A stretch of 64,000 nucleotides of DNA, taken from contig QYRS01000001.1 of NCBI GenBank assembly GCA_006503535.1, positions 1,860,001 to 1,924,000 on the forward strand, in the 5' to 3' direction. The translations under genes and the position numbers were made by a program. This document shows positions 13,341-24,807 of this stretch, piece after piece. The stretch is from Arthrinium phaeospermum (lineage: Eukaryota > Ascomycota > Sordariomycetes > Amphisphaeriales > Apiosporaceae). The notes below the pieces were generated by a model. It was not told the DNA's origin. It was given only the letters and a program-made list of their open reading frames with translations, and searched no databases. Within the stretch, counting starts at the first letter, position 1, and the number at the start of each line of letters is the position of its first letter.

Positions 13341-14755
13341 TTAGGCAAGGTCGGCCTCTCTCTGGCGCTGCTGCAGAATGACCTTGATGCAGTCGACGCT
13401 ATCGACCCCGCTCAGCTCCCGCTGCGCGTCCTTGGCCAGCCAGACGTCCTGGATGTCGCTCTTGGTGCGCACGAGGGACGGGAAGTGGCGCGCCTCGTAC
13501 ATCTGGTCGAAGCGCTCGAGCACGAAGCGCCGCAGGTGCGGCGCCATGGCCTCGCAGCCCGCCGTCCACGTCGGCCAGACGTGGGCCGAGATGATGGGCG
13601 CGCTGCTGGGCACGCAGCCGAGGTGGTGCAGCGTCCGCTCGATGTGCCCCCGGGTCAGCGGGTGCGGCGCGCCGATGTTGCGCCACGCCCTATACAGATA
13701 AATGTAGGCGGCGTGCTTGTAGGCGAGCGTGGTGTGCGCGACGGCGTCCATGTGCACCTCGTCCTCGGCGGCGGGCGGGTCCACGGCGGCGCCGGCGACC
13801 TGGCCGAGGGCCGCCTCGATCTGCCGGCCCCGCGCGTCGAGCGCCTCGGGGCCCAGGCCGACCATGGCGCTGATCTGCGACACGAGCCGGAGCACCTGGG
13901 TCAGCCCGAGCATGCAGCTCAGGCCCTCGACGGGCAGGGAGTCGTCGAAGTCGAAGAGGGGGCTGGTGCCGCGCGAGATGGAGGACAGCACGTCGTGGTA
14001 GTAGCAGAGGCTCAGGAGGAACTGGGCGCGCGAGCCGGTCCAGTCGGCGAACTTGCCCTTTTTGGTGACGACGGCCTTGGCGCCCGCGAGGTGGTCGATG
14101 CGGGTGTCGGTCGCGAACAGCCGGTCCGACACCTGCAGCATCAGGATGGCGGCCAGCGTCGGCTCCGCGTCGGAGAACTCGATGGTCTGGCGCAGCTTGG
14201 AGGCGGCCAGCAGTCTCTGCTGCAGGGCCACGGTTTGGAACGACTGGTCGTCCCGGAGCACGGCCAAGTGGCTGGCGGCCATGGAACACACGACGGCGCG
14301 AAGGGCCTCGGATTGCATGATCATGGGGGTGAGGTGCACCAGGAACGGGTTCTCGCCGCCGGCGCCCATGGATATGACGGTGGCCAGGCTAGTCCAGTGA
14401 TCCAGCAGCCGAACATCTTCGGGTCTTATGTCCGACGGTATATAAGAGGGCTCTTGATCACCAGTAGAGACTGGGGGCTCTGTAACCCGATGGGACTCGA
14501 CGAAGATCTGGAAGAGCTGCCATCCGTCGTCGTGCTGGCGGCGCCGGGCGACTTGCGGCTCTTTCTCGACGTCGACTTGGTGGTCTTGGCCGTGGCGGGC
14601 GTCTCGAGGGTGTGCCACTTGAGGCGGACGCCATAACCCTTGCAGGCCTTGCCCAGACGCAGGCAGCGGCCGCAGTGTGGCTTCTGCTCGTCGCACTTGT
14701 AGCCGTCCTCCCGGCAGGTAAAACAGCCCGTCCTCGTCCTGGTATATGGCGGCAT
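13341..14755 (-). CDS. Zn2Cys6 transcription factor
   Basis: The N-terminus (residues 11-38) carries a complete binuclear zinc cluster, C-x2-C-x6-C-x6-C-x2-C-x6-C (Cys 11, 14, 21, 28, 31, 38), followed by a basic, Ser/Thr-rich linker. The C-terminal part is the long helical region of the fungal-specific factor type, with DIRPEDVRLLDHW and SMAASHLAVLRD as recognisable segments. The two halves are in different frames. A 47-nt intron (14471-14425) restores the frame and gives 455 residues, but its donor (GTCTCT) is poor, so a different junction or a frameshift is possible. It is convergent with the dioxygenase-like gene and could regulate it; that is inference from adjacency only. The cluster and the body are certain; the junction is not. 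Confidence 0.85.
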
Positions 14756-16261
14756 GGCTCCTAATGCTAATGGAAATCAAATTTGAGGTAATAGAATTGA
14801 GGTAACACAAGGTTTGTTGTTAATTATTGCATATCCGGTTTTTACGTAGTTGATTTGACCTGGACTTGGTGTTCGTATTATTTAATAAATGGTCTTGGAT
14901 GTTAGGAAGTAAGTAAGAGAAGACAAGCGGAGAAGATTTGGTGGAGAACGGGCTTAACGGCCGAAAGACTAGATGCGGGTAGCGAGCTAGAATCAATCGT
15001 CAGTCCAGATCAGCGGGTTCCAACAAGGCTCTCTTTCTCTCCAGAGCGCCTTTTCTGTTGCACCCCCCTCCTCGCCCACATCTCTTCACGGTATTTTAAA
15101 CGGATGAGTGTACGGAGTCGTTGTCGCTTTTTTCAGTGGCTCGCGGCCCAGGGGAGCCTGAACCCGCACCACCACCCTTGTCCCCCGGGCCTGGTCATCT
15201 TGCGCTGACCCCCAACCAAGCAACCATAATCGCCCGAACCAAGCATTGAAGTCGCGTGATGAGTGAGAGCTAGGGGAGGCACAGAAAAACGCATGAAACA
15301 ACGTACGGCAAACACCAAGGGTCCTCGTCACCCCCTCGGCCAATCTATGCATATCAGCACTCAGATAAACAGTAGAAACTTGCTTCGACTTGCCTAGAAC
15401 ATTGGGATGGCCTGACCATGGACACAGAAGCAGAATGGCTTCCAAAGGATACATACTTGGTTACCTACTTGGACTCACGGCCTTACCGTTGTGGCTTCAG
15501 GGAATGTCATGGGTGGATTACGTGAGCTCTGTCTGAATGTTTGTTCCAACCCCCACCTCCAACAACTCCAACAGGTTACCTAAACTGGCTTACAACTGCC
15601 TCTGCCGGTTCAAATGCTATATGTCGCCATCGCCATTGCCATCGCCACCCCCTTCTGTGAGTGATTGATCGGGTGACTGATCGGAACAGTAGATGCATAC
15701 CTCGGTGATAATCGTGCTGCGTGCTGCATCTCGCTTTCCTCTTTGGAGTCATTCGGGCATGGCGATACTCCACAGAAGACGGACGACAAATGGACCAATG
15801 CTGTGCCTGTCAACTGTATGCACGTTAGTAGTGCCACTCCCCCCTGGGATATAGGTGGGGGTCCAACCCAGGCAGTCAGTCGCCTTATTGAGCAACGCCA
15901 CAGTCACAATGGTTGCCTCTACATCCCAAGAATATAACAGCTTGGCCTGACAGTCTTGGTAGGCACTCTTGGATGTGTCAACAATAGGTATGTTTAAGTA
16001 CTTAGGTAGTCGGTAATTGTCCAATAGTCGTTACGAATCTCCGTACAAATGAAAGTTTTCCCAATTTGATAGGCCTGTCATGGAACGGACAGTCCGCCTT
16101 CCAAGCCGGCTGTCGGCCCCCTAATAAGCAAACAATGGCGCTGCCTCGGCCCAGAGTGCTGCAGCCAGTCTTATTCCAGGCGGCACCCCCACTAATATTC
16201 AGAGGAGGGAGCCACCACTCCAGAAACTCTCCAGACTGACCCAGTCTACCCTGCTACCCTC
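14756..16261. other. Intergenic region
   Basis: About 1.5 kb with no gene recognised. It contains the promoter of the Zn2Cys6 gene and the 3' flank of the next gene. Only short overlapping open frames without family features are seen. Confidence 0.4.
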
Positions 16262-17754
16262 TTAGCAGAACAACACAAACGAAAGCGCCACGGTCAACAG
16301 AGCCAGGCCCGTCAACGTCGATGTCGCCGACTCCATCGCCACCCTACCCGCCGACTCGGGCACGGTCGTGGGGGTCGCCGTGGGCGTCGGCGCCGGCCTC
16401 TTGTTGCCGACGGCCTTGATGCAAGAGAGCTGCGCCAGCGGTTTGGTGGGCGCCATGACCGTGGCGGCGGCGCCCTCGCCGTGCTCAACCTCCTCAACAA
16501 GGTTGATGTTGTTGTTCATGCTGGCGCGGTGGTTCCACCCCCAGACTACGAGGACGGGCCACAATTTGGCCGAGGCGGCGGCATCGTTCCACGCCGTCAG
16601 GTTCCCCGGGGCGGCGTGCGCGTCCGATGCGGTCACGTAGAGCTCCGTGCCATTGACGGCGTCGATGGGGTACTCTGTATAATTCGTGAAGTTTCACCTC
16701 AGATCAGCCAGCTGTTCAGGTTCGAATCTTGGATTTTGGAAAACAATTCTCAAGTTTAAGTCAAACTTTTCGCGTGCCCAATACGGCAATGCGATGAGAG
16801 AGGGAGGAGGCGAGACCCTACCAACCCGGCAAGCAGGCAGGCAGGTGGGTACATAAGCACGCATCCACTCACACAGCCAAGTGTGTAAGGGGTGGTGGCA
16901 TGTATGTGTTTCGCCTGCCCTCTTCTAATCTCCGTATGCGCAGATTGATAATGGCCAAACTGGGAATGCAGGCACATCAAGAAGGACACAGCTGCAGATG
17001 AAAGTACCCAGAAAAAGATGAGATCGAAAATTTCGAAATAGAACTTACGTATCGTGCGCAGAGACGCCGCATCCAGCGCCCCACCGCAGCTCGCCGGCGT
17101 CGGCGGCGGGTGCCCGGCGCAGTCCTCGGTCTCAGCAAAGTGCTCAGCGTACGCCTGCTCAAAGTCGGCGACGCACTGCGCGGGGAGGCGGTCGCAGCTG
17201 CCGCTGCCGCTACCGAAATTCTCGTTCTCGCCGTTGTCGGTCGCGATCGTGACGCAGACCTTCCACGTCGTCGAGCGCAGCTCCAGCGCGACGATCTCGT
17301 CTACCTCTCCCCCCTCGCCGAGGATGCTGTGAATGACGTTCTCGGGCGCCTTGAGCGAGATGCTCGTCCCCATGAACGAGGAAGAGTTGGTCGTGGGCGA
17401 CGACGGCGGCAACCCCGTCGCCATAGCCACACCTACGGCTGCCGTGCCGCTCTGGTTCTTGTTCTGGACCTCGGAGGCGGGGATACGGCTGCTGACGTTG
17501 ACGGCGAGCCGCCAGCCGTCGACCTCCTGTACGGACGGCCACTGCTGCGAGATGTCGTAGCCCCGGACGGGGTACTCGCCCTTGGCGTCCGGGTGCCGCA
17601 GGTGCTGGCGCCACGTCTGCTGCGAGAAGCGGACGGCCTCGCCGTCGACGAGGGTGTTGCTGCCCGGCCAGCCCTGGTAGGCCTGCGTGTTCCCGAAGAG
17701 GGCCACCGCGGCGAGTAGGGCGGCCTCGCGCCAGGAGTAGGAGGATTGAGTCAT
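16262..17754 (-). CDS. Secreted, probably GPI-anchored protein of unknown function
   Basis: Two exons, 17754-17049 and 16674-16262, separated by a 374-nt intron (donor GTAAGT, acceptor ATACAG), 372 residues. The start at 17754 gives a clean signal peptide of about 25 residues (AALLAAVALFGNTQA). The body has several Asn-linked glycosylation sequons (for example NVS and NQS) and Cys residues clustered in the middle. The last about 25 residues are hydrophobic (LTGLALLTVALSFVLFC) after a Pro/Thr/Ala-rich stretch and a small-residue site, the layout of a GPI-anchor signal; a plain C-terminal membrane anchor is the alternative. I do not recognise the family. The intron is long for this window, so a further small exon could be hidden in it. 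Confidence 0.75.
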
Positions 17755-18920
17755 TGCCTCGGAAAGGGGCAACTTGGGTACTAGTATATGATATGTTGTA
17801 GGTATACTAGGTATATCGAGGTCTGTCGCAATCACATACTGATGCTGGTCCTCTCAGAGAGAATATATAGCGGATTGGCTTGTATTATTATCGCCATATA
17901 TCTATCGCCTCCAGAGTCCTCTTTCTCTGATGCACCTGCTGAATAGCTGTATAGCGCTGTCGCTCTGGAGGGTTCGTAATCAATATGACGTTGCGCCCGC
18001 ACGCATGACTGTCCAGCCAGACGAACACGCAATCGCCTGTCTTAGACCCGTGGGTGGAGATCTTTCCGGCGAGGGCAGCAGAGGTCGTTCGGCACCTTCC
18101 GCGCAGCCAGGCCAACAACACATCGAAGCTAGTATGGACCAGTGTATATCCTTTCTACTTCTGTGCAGGTCTTATGAGTCCCATTAGGCCGGGTGGTTGG
18201 TGATTTGCCTGTTAGGGCAGCTGGAGGCATCGTCGGCAAACTGCCGAAAACTTTCTGGCTAGTCATGAGGCACATAATGGTTGACTCGGGCAGTGAGCAC
18301 ACAAACCTGAAAGTAGTATTTTATGACAGTTGAATGCGCTGGCTTTCATGGCTTCTTCCATCCGCCTGATACTGGGTTGCCTTTCTGGGGGACCAAGTGG
18401 GTGAAGCTGAAGTTTCATAATCTGGATCAGTCCTCGCGGGGTGGTTGTTAAATTTACATCCCACCTGATTTCAGTTTTCACATACTCGATATAACAGCAC
18501 ATATTAACGCCAATATGTATATACCCATTTGTATGAATTCTTCCTACCTGCTGTCGACAAGTCGAGGATTGGAACCCGCGTTTTCCGAAGGACGGTCGTC
18601 ACAACCGATTAGCATTCGAATTGTGAGCCCCATGAGTCTTGAATAAACCAACTCATTCGACGCTCTGCCAAAGGCACATGGCTTCTCCCCTTTAGTGTCA
18701 ACAGAAGGACCAGACAAGAAAGTATTTGACAGCGATGGGTCGAACCCCTGAAAAAGAACAAATTTGGGAGGAATTGATGTGCTCCCAAGCCCTCAAGGCC
18801 CGCAGGAGAAACATCAGCAACCGACATAAAGCCTTTGATTGAATGCTTATTACTATATCTTCTGCACCTATACCGATGGTCGAAAACGAAGACCAGAAAG
18901 CTCGAAACTAGCATGCCGGA
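17755..18920. other. Intergenic region leading into a relic-rich stretch
   Basis: No intact gene. It contains the promoter of the GPI-anchored protein gene on its left side and a decayed tRNA-like element (listed separately) on its right side. Confidence 0.4.
18556..18640 (-). pseudogene. tRNA-like relic (possible tRNA-Arg remnant)
   Basis: On the minus strand an internal B-box-like sequence, GGGTTCCAATCC, is preceded by an anticodon-arm-like stretch (GTCCTTCGGAAAACG) and a D-arm-like stretch (GCTAATCGGTTG). The 3' part, CTCGACTTGTCG, resembles the acceptor end of fungal tRNA-Arg genes. The T stem pairs poorly and the 5' acceptor strand does not pair well with the 3' one, so it is not an active tRNA as read. 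It may be a mutated tRNA copy or a tRNA-derived element. Confidence 0.3.
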
Positions 18921-19096
18921 TCCCGCACATGGTTTCGTCTAAGATGAAAAGTGCCCCGTGATCGCAGCACACAACTCGCATTGCTTGGAGACCGCGTTCG
19001 ATGCGAGACTTTTCATTGAACTCGATCTCAAAGCAATGAAAGAGGTTTGCCACAAACACGGCGCACTGTTCATCTTAGGCGAAGCCATATGCGGAA
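18921..19096. pseudogene. Inverted-repeat relic of a class III aminotransferase
   Basis: Two arms of about 83 bases (18921-19003 and 19014-19096) are inverted copies around a 10-base centre, matching at about 64 of 83 positions by hand alignment. Each arm, read outward from the centre, encodes the same conserved piece of a class III (omega) aminotransferase. The right arm (+) gives EVCHKHGALFILGEAICGI; the left arm (-) gives VVCCDHGALFILDETMCGI. This is the family's HGALfIlDEvmCG segment, which contains the PLP-contacting Asp. The right arm has lost that Asp (Gly). No start, lysine site or remaining domain is intact, so this is dead sequence. An inverted duplication followed by decay is the simplest origin. 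Confidence 0.7.
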
Positions 19097-19850
19097 TTGG
19101 CTGGATAGGAAGCAGTTTCTGGGTTGCCAAACGGCACCATTAGATTCGAAGTACCGCCCGCTGAAATATCTGGTCCCCAAGGACACGAACTAGCCAGTAG
19201 GTTTAAGTGTTGACCAGTGTCGGCATGGAATGGGGACCTCGGCATCTCGGATTGGAAATAATGAATATGCATTCCTAAACTACGCACCAGGCAAAGACGC
19301 CATTCGTTTGTTTGCCAAGTTGCGGTATGCATATGGTAGGCCTCGTATTGAAATGGCTCCAGGAGGGTACAGGTAAGCGTGCTTGCATGTGGCAGAGAAG
19401 ATCTGATAGCCAGACCTGGGGCTATTAGCCTTTCATATCAAGCTATCTCAGTATCGCACGGCAAGTTCTCCTTGAATATGAAAGAGCAGACTGCACCGTG
19501 GTGGCGATGGGTCGAGCAAGATGGCCATTATCATCCCCACAGCGGGAGATCCCTTCCGCTTCATCTTTTCCCCAAGGGTTGTTCAGGGCCTTGGGAATGA
19601 AACAGACCCGCGAGGGTACCATGGCAGCATCGCATCGCCCCAACATGCTCGAGGTCGAGCCTTTTGGCAGTATAATTCATGATGACTTATGACACGGTGA
19701 CCTTCGCATATTCAAGGGAAACCGGCTACTGGGATCCTGCAAGATGCCGAGCGCTGTACGAAGCAAAGTCAATGAAGAATAGATTGACAGCGTATTGATA
19801 TCACTCAGGTCGTACGGTGTTACGGATTGCGTCGGTCCATGCGGCCTGGA
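19097..19850. other. Degraded intergenic DNA
   Basis: No intact gene. A + strand piece near 19400-19490 (LIARPGAISLSYQAISVSHG) vaguely recalls the N-terminal half of class III aminotransferases, so it may be more of the same relic, but this is weak. Confidence 0.3.
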
Positions 19851-20870
19851 TTATTCCTCGGTTTCCGTCTTCCGTCTCTTGGATTCTCGCCCATCGGCAA
19901 TCGACCCGCCGAACACAGCGCCATCTTCTTTGACAGGAACCTTGGGCTTCTTGACCATGGCCTGTTCTCGTCGTGCTTTCTGAAGCGCCACGAGGTCGAC
20001 TCGGTCCGGGTCGCGGCACTTTTTCAGCTTGCGGTTCAAGGGCTTGATGATGGCCTTCCGCTCCTCGTTGTCGTTCATCTTCTCCGGGGGCTCCTTCTCG
20101 AGCATGGCCCGGCACGTCTGGATCAGGTCCCAGCACTTCTCCTTGGCCGACTCGCCTTCCGCGGCGAATGCTTCCCTCAGCATGCGCTCCACCAACCCCT
20201 CGTCGGCCATGGCCAGGGCGGCCATCATGATCTGACTCGGTGTGTAGTGGAAGTAGGCGTCGGTCACCAGGGGACTGAACTTGAGGATTTCTCTCGCCTT
20301 GCCATGAGCCCGGTCGATTCTCTTGTTCTCGAAGTCGCCCAGCCGCCTCAGCTCCATGACGGCACCCTCGAGGGCACGGAACGGGTGTCGGACGTCGAAG
20401 GCGAACCGTATGCCTTGAGATAGGACGTATTCGGCCGCCAAGACCTCTTCGCCGGTGGTGTTGGGGAACTTGTCGGCGAACTTGGACAGGCGCATGTAGT
20501 GGCCCTCGGCTTTGCAGCCAAAGAAGAGACATGTCTTGAGCAGCTCGGTCGGAGGGTAGGTCATGATGCTGTTGGTGACGTAGAACCGGCGCAGGAAGAT
20601 GGCGGCGGTGGCGCGAATCTCGGTAGGTAGCTCGATGAAGGCAGCGGCGCGGAGAAGTTCGACGGTGTAGTGCGTCACGAGGGAGAGCTCCTCGGCCGGA
20701 GTGAGAAACTCGGGCAGAGCGTCATTGGGGTTTGCCGATTGCAAGCGTGCAGATATGGCCTTTTGCGCGAGGGAATTGCATTCATTGCGGAGTGAGGCGA
20801 GATGACTTGGGGTAAAAGACCACAGGCGGAACTGGGAGGACTGTCGGTATCGGGCATCTTCTGTTGCCAT
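19851..20870 (-). CDS. Cyclin H / Ccl1-type cyclin of the TFIIH kinase module
   Basis: Single exon, 339 residues from the ATG at 20870. The N-terminus MATEDARYRQSSQFRLWSF is the hallmark start of fungal cyclin H homologues, so I chose it over an in-frame ATG at 20948 that would add 26 unlike residues. The cyclin fold covers about residues 50-250, with typical pieces such as RRFYVTNSIMTYPPTELLKT and CLFFGCKAEGHYMRLSKFA. The C-terminal about 60 residues are basic and end in KRRKTETEE, a likely nuclear signal. In yeasts this cyclin (Ccl1/Mcs2) pairs with a CDK7-type kinase to phosphorylate the RNA polymerase II tail and activate other CDKs. It is a single-copy housekeeping gene between relic-rich stretches. 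The length fits the family. Confidence 0.92.
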   Translation of the reverse strand: MATEDARYRQSSQFRLWSFTPSHLASLRNECNSLAQKAISARLQSANPNDALPEFLTPAEELSLVTHYTVELLRAAAFIELPTEIRATAAIFLRRFYVTNSIMTYPPTELLKTCLFFGCKAEGHYMRLSKFADKFPNTTGEEVLAAEYVLSQGIRFAFDVRHPFRALEGAVMELRRLGDFENKRIDRAHGKAREILKFSPLVTDAYFHYTPSQIMMAALAMADEGLVERMLREAFAAEGESAKEKCWDLIQTCRAMLEKEPPEKMNDNEERKAIIKPLNRKLKKCRDPDRVDLVALQKARREQAMVKKPKVPVKEDGAVFGGSIADGRESKRRKTETEE

Positions 20871-23606
20871 TTTGGCTGTAATGGCGTCGCCAAGAGCGTG
20901 GGACAAGTACAGGGTCTCGCTGGTAAGAGCAAGTGAAATGGTTGCCAAGCGGACGAAATGACCCGGTGTGGAGTGAAAGAACGAGAGAATGACGTTGGCA
21001 GTATCGCCAAGTAAAGTCCTTTATTAATAATTAATCTCGTAGTTTGGAAGGGATTAGATCAATGGTCGCGCGCAGACGAGAGATGGATCATCGGCTGGTA
21101 TGGAATGTTGGAAATCGAGGGTTGTTTGTCAGGCGGCCGCTTGAAGCTCCCCAGCCCGCAGCTTGGGTTACTGATAAGATAAGAGAAAGCTCCCCTAAAC
21201 AATTAGAACCTCCTGCAGTTAACCAAAACATCGCCATGCCATGCGCAAGTAGCCATTTGCGCATAATATGACATAGGCATCCGAGTATTAGGTTCGGGCA
21301 GCACATAACTTCACTCGTTGGAAAATTGCTCAAAATCCCTGGAGCAAAAGTCATTACATGACCTTATTCCTGTTTGCACGAGGGTGACCGATTTTCCATC
21401 TGGTATGAAAGGCTAGGGAAGTGCCTCAACTCCGACGGCTCAACTTCTGCAAGCATTACTCTATACAGACCATCTGATTTACTTGCGAGTGCAGGTGCAG
21501 GCCAGCTTTTTCCTGGTTTCCTGTAGTACCTGCTCTTCTCCCGTCTATGTTCTCCACTGCAACATCTCTTGACGTATGTAAGTACTCAAGGGGTTATCAA
21601 GAGCCACATGGTATCTTCCCACAGTCGTTCAAACGTGGGTGGCTTTTACGCAACCATGAACTCAGTAGCTTGCCTTCTGGGATCGTCGGCCTGGAAATAA
21701 TAGATCGTCGATCACGCGAACCTCTGGATGGTGGAAGACGATTACTGGGGCGATCTTGCACCATCCAACCTCTCCAGTGCGTCGGGTCTGCAACTCTGGT
21801 GCATCTGCTCCCAACAGCATGGTAACTATCTGGCGGCCGAGCCCTGCCGGCACAAACGACTGGATCGAGTTACAGTACCGGAAGCGAGGCATGCCAACTA
21901 TCCAATCTCCGCCATCCTTGTATGTAGTCTTCTCCGCACGTACAGTACTGTACTTGCGCATCGTTCATTAAAGTTGACCGATCAACTTGGACTCCCGAAT
22001 ACATGTTACCGACGCATTCTAGCCCACACAAAAGCTACTTCGGAAACCCATGACGATACTGTATGTACTGCAAGTCTTGGTGGGTGGCTACATGAAGTGC
22101 TGTCGGGGCCGAGAGCAGTACGAGAATCTCAAGGACCAGAGCCAGGCCCGCGATCATGGCAAGTTGTGCCGGGCCGGAGTCAGATGGACAAGCTATGAAA
22201 CTCGGAAAGGATTGCCCCAACAGGCTGCGTCGCTCTTGCATCGCAGGTTTGACAGTGACTTCAGGACGCCCTACCTAGAACAAACGTTAATCATGGCGTG
22301 GGTGCTCCTGTCATGATGAACTTGTTTATGATGCCAGGAACAACTGGATTCGACTTACTATCGTATCATACGCACTCGTCCCGTGGCATTGTAACAGGAG
22401 GCCTCCTTTGCTGGCACAGCCGAGACCAGGTAGTGTTAGTTCTCCCGGGAGATATTCCCAGCTCTGTGGTACGCTACCGAAACGACCCTTCACTAAAATC
22501 CCAGCGATCTGGTCTTGTAGAAAGTCGCGGAGCCAGACTCCCGACTATGGAGCGCGGAAGCAAGGATTCTGCTCGGGAAAGGCATATAGTACGGCTTGTT
22601 CGGCCTCCACAAGAACCCACCGTAGAGGGAATCTTGTCATCCCTGCGGCGGTAGGGTTGCACCGGTTGATGAAGCGAAATGCTCCGGCCTCCATGAGAAA
22701 CAGAGAGGGATTGCGGTACTGTAATGGCGAAAATCCTGAGCACTGCGTGGTGTCACATAGTGGATGGGCCCAAGTGACAATATTATCAACTGATGCTCTG
22801 GCAGCTTGTCATCTTGATGTGAGGTTGCGATAGATGCAAACCGCAGCACAATGCTCTTGGATACAGTAGTTCAGCAAATACATATCCCTGGCTCGGGGTG
22901 TACCACGTATGGTCACGTCTTCCCATGCCAGCAAAGTACCCAAAGCATTGATGCAAGCAAATCTTGGAAGACCTCCCGGTGAAGCAGGTGGCAGGGTTGG
23001 TTTCTTGCTGATGGTAAACGAATGGTGGTGCATCTCTGACGATATCATGATGATGCACCCCCTACAGACTGTGGTAGATGAAGCATATGTGCTAGCGGGT
23101 ATGCGGGGCAGCCTAGGCTCGGCAGTTCCGCAGTTCTGGGACGATCTAGCCCCAGAAGCCACTAAGAGCCCAGGCATGTCATTGGTTGGAGTAGATGGTA
23201 TAGAGTTGAAGGCCCCAGTATAGTCTGTGGGACAACCTGTTAGTGCAACCTTACCCATAGCCAAAAGCCAATTTCCGGAACAATGACCCTCGATTGGTCC
23301 AGTTCCGTGTCTTTACTCAATACTATAGTAATACCGGGCATGTTATCGCGTGATAACTTTCTTGCCGTCGGTAACCAATGAGAGCAGGAAACGATGAAGA
23401 GGTGGGATGTCAAATCATACATTTCTTGGGCCCAAACTTAGACGAGACGTCGTGTGATGGGGTGCTCGGGTATTTGACCAATAACATCTCTCCCGGATGC
23501 AGGGCCGTCTCTACTTAAGCCCACGGGATTTCCGATGCTCGATGTTAGTACCTTCAGAAAGCTCAGGCTGAATCACTTGAACTCTCTGCTACAATACACT
23601 ACTATC
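20871..23606. other. Long region without a convincing gene
   Basis: About 2.7 kb. Open frames of up to 156 codons exist on both strands (for example a 151-codon minus-strand frame ending near 22809), but none shows a family motif, signal peptide or splicing support. The right end should hold the promoter of the cysteine-rich secreted protein gene. Confidence 0.4.
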
Positions 23607-24807
23607 ATGAAGTGCAACCTCTCATTACTCTTGGCTGCCCTCGCAGTCAGCGTCACCGAGGCGGCAGATGCAGCCGAGGCCACAGCTGCGGCGCAGGCGG
23701 CAGACGCGGCCCAGGCAACCGACGCAGCTCAGGCGACGGATGCGGCCTGGCGCCGCTGTAACCAAGACAACTGCCTGCGGCGTATCCGCGGAAACTATGG
23801 GGGTTGGCCCCCGCCGAACGTTTGTCAGACGGACTGCTCCAGCTATGTGGTAACAACCGTCACCCCGACACCCCCTGTGTATGTCCTTTCTCTATCTCCC
23901 CCCGATCACAAAACATGTACCTTGCACCCCCTGGAATACTTGAAAGTCGCTATCTCGCCCGAATTCTGACACCGACGACACAGAACCACCACTGTCACCG
24001 TCACCATCACCCCGGGCCCCTACGTGAAGCGTGACGACGCGGCGGCCCAGACGGCCGATGCCAGGCGCAAGTACGTCCCCGCCTATTGTACCGATCAGTG
24101 CGGTAGCGACGGCTGGAGGTACCGCAGCGCGTGCTCTTGCATTGGGTGAGTCTACCTACATTACAGCTCCATCAACACAAACTGACTTCTGCCTAACCTC
24201 TCACCCGACAGTATTACTACGAGCACCGTCTATGCGCCAACCCCAACCTCCACGGTCACGGCCACGGTTACCGCCAGATCCTGCTCGGGCGGCAAGACCT
24301 GGTGCCGCGGACAATGCAAAGATTGCAACACCGACCACGACAACTGCGGCAAATGCGGCAACTCGGTAAGCACCACCCCACCCTTCTTCCTTTACTCCCT
24401 CATCCCCCTTTTTCAGTCAGTCATGTACCTAACCCCCTTCCCAGTGCAAATGGGGCGAAATCTGCAACAAAGGCCGCTGCCACAACTACGGCACCTGCCA
24501 GGGCCCCCAAGTCTGCCCGCCGTGGGGCCAGCGCATGCCGTCCTGCGGCGGGGGCTGGGGCAACCCGCGGTCCAACTGCCAGGGGGGCGAGTGCCGGATG
24601 TGCGCCGACGGCGTCGGGCGGTGCGCGCCCCGGAGCGCCACCCCGCCCTGCTGGCAGCAGCAGCGGTCCGGCCAGCGCTGCGGCCAGAACGGGGACTGCC
24701 CCGGCGGCTTCTGCGTGCAGAACTGCTGCGGCAAGTTCTGCTACTACCCCGACAAGGGCGACATCTGCGACCTCAACTCGTCGCCTTACAAGCTGTTCCG
24801 GAAATAG
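23607..24807 (+). CDS. Secreted cysteine-rich protein, effector-like, unknown function
   Basis: Four exons: 23607-23878, 23984-24145, 24212-24365 and 24445-24807, all GT-AG, 316 residues. A signal peptide covers about residues 1-20 (LSLLLAALAVSVTEA). It is followed by an Ala-rich tract with an imperfect six-residue repeat (AAQATD, several copies, residues 22-48), then two Thr-rich stretches (TVTVTITP and STVTATVTA) and a Cys-dense C-terminal half. A piece reading DNCGKCGNSCKWGEICNKG, which forms across the last intron, resembles the CGxCGNxC spacing seen in Stig1-like domains; the final part (QRCGQNGDCPGGFCVQNCC) is another compact Cys module. Cysteines are mostly even-spaced and probably disulphide-bonded outside the cell. 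I do not recognise a named family. Intact as modelled; function unknown. Confidence 0.82.

Noticed and set aside
13485..14636. 383-codon + strand open frame over the Zn2Cys6 gene
   Set aside because: Shadow frame of the real minus-strand gene; no motifs and unusual composition.
20871..20948. 26-codon N-terminal extension of the cyclin H gene
   Set aside because: Fungal homologues start at the internal MxxEDxxYR sequence; the extension looks like leader sequence.
22809..23264. 151-codon minus-strand frame with several cysteines
   Set aside because: No signal peptide, no family motif, and no splicing support; treated as chance.
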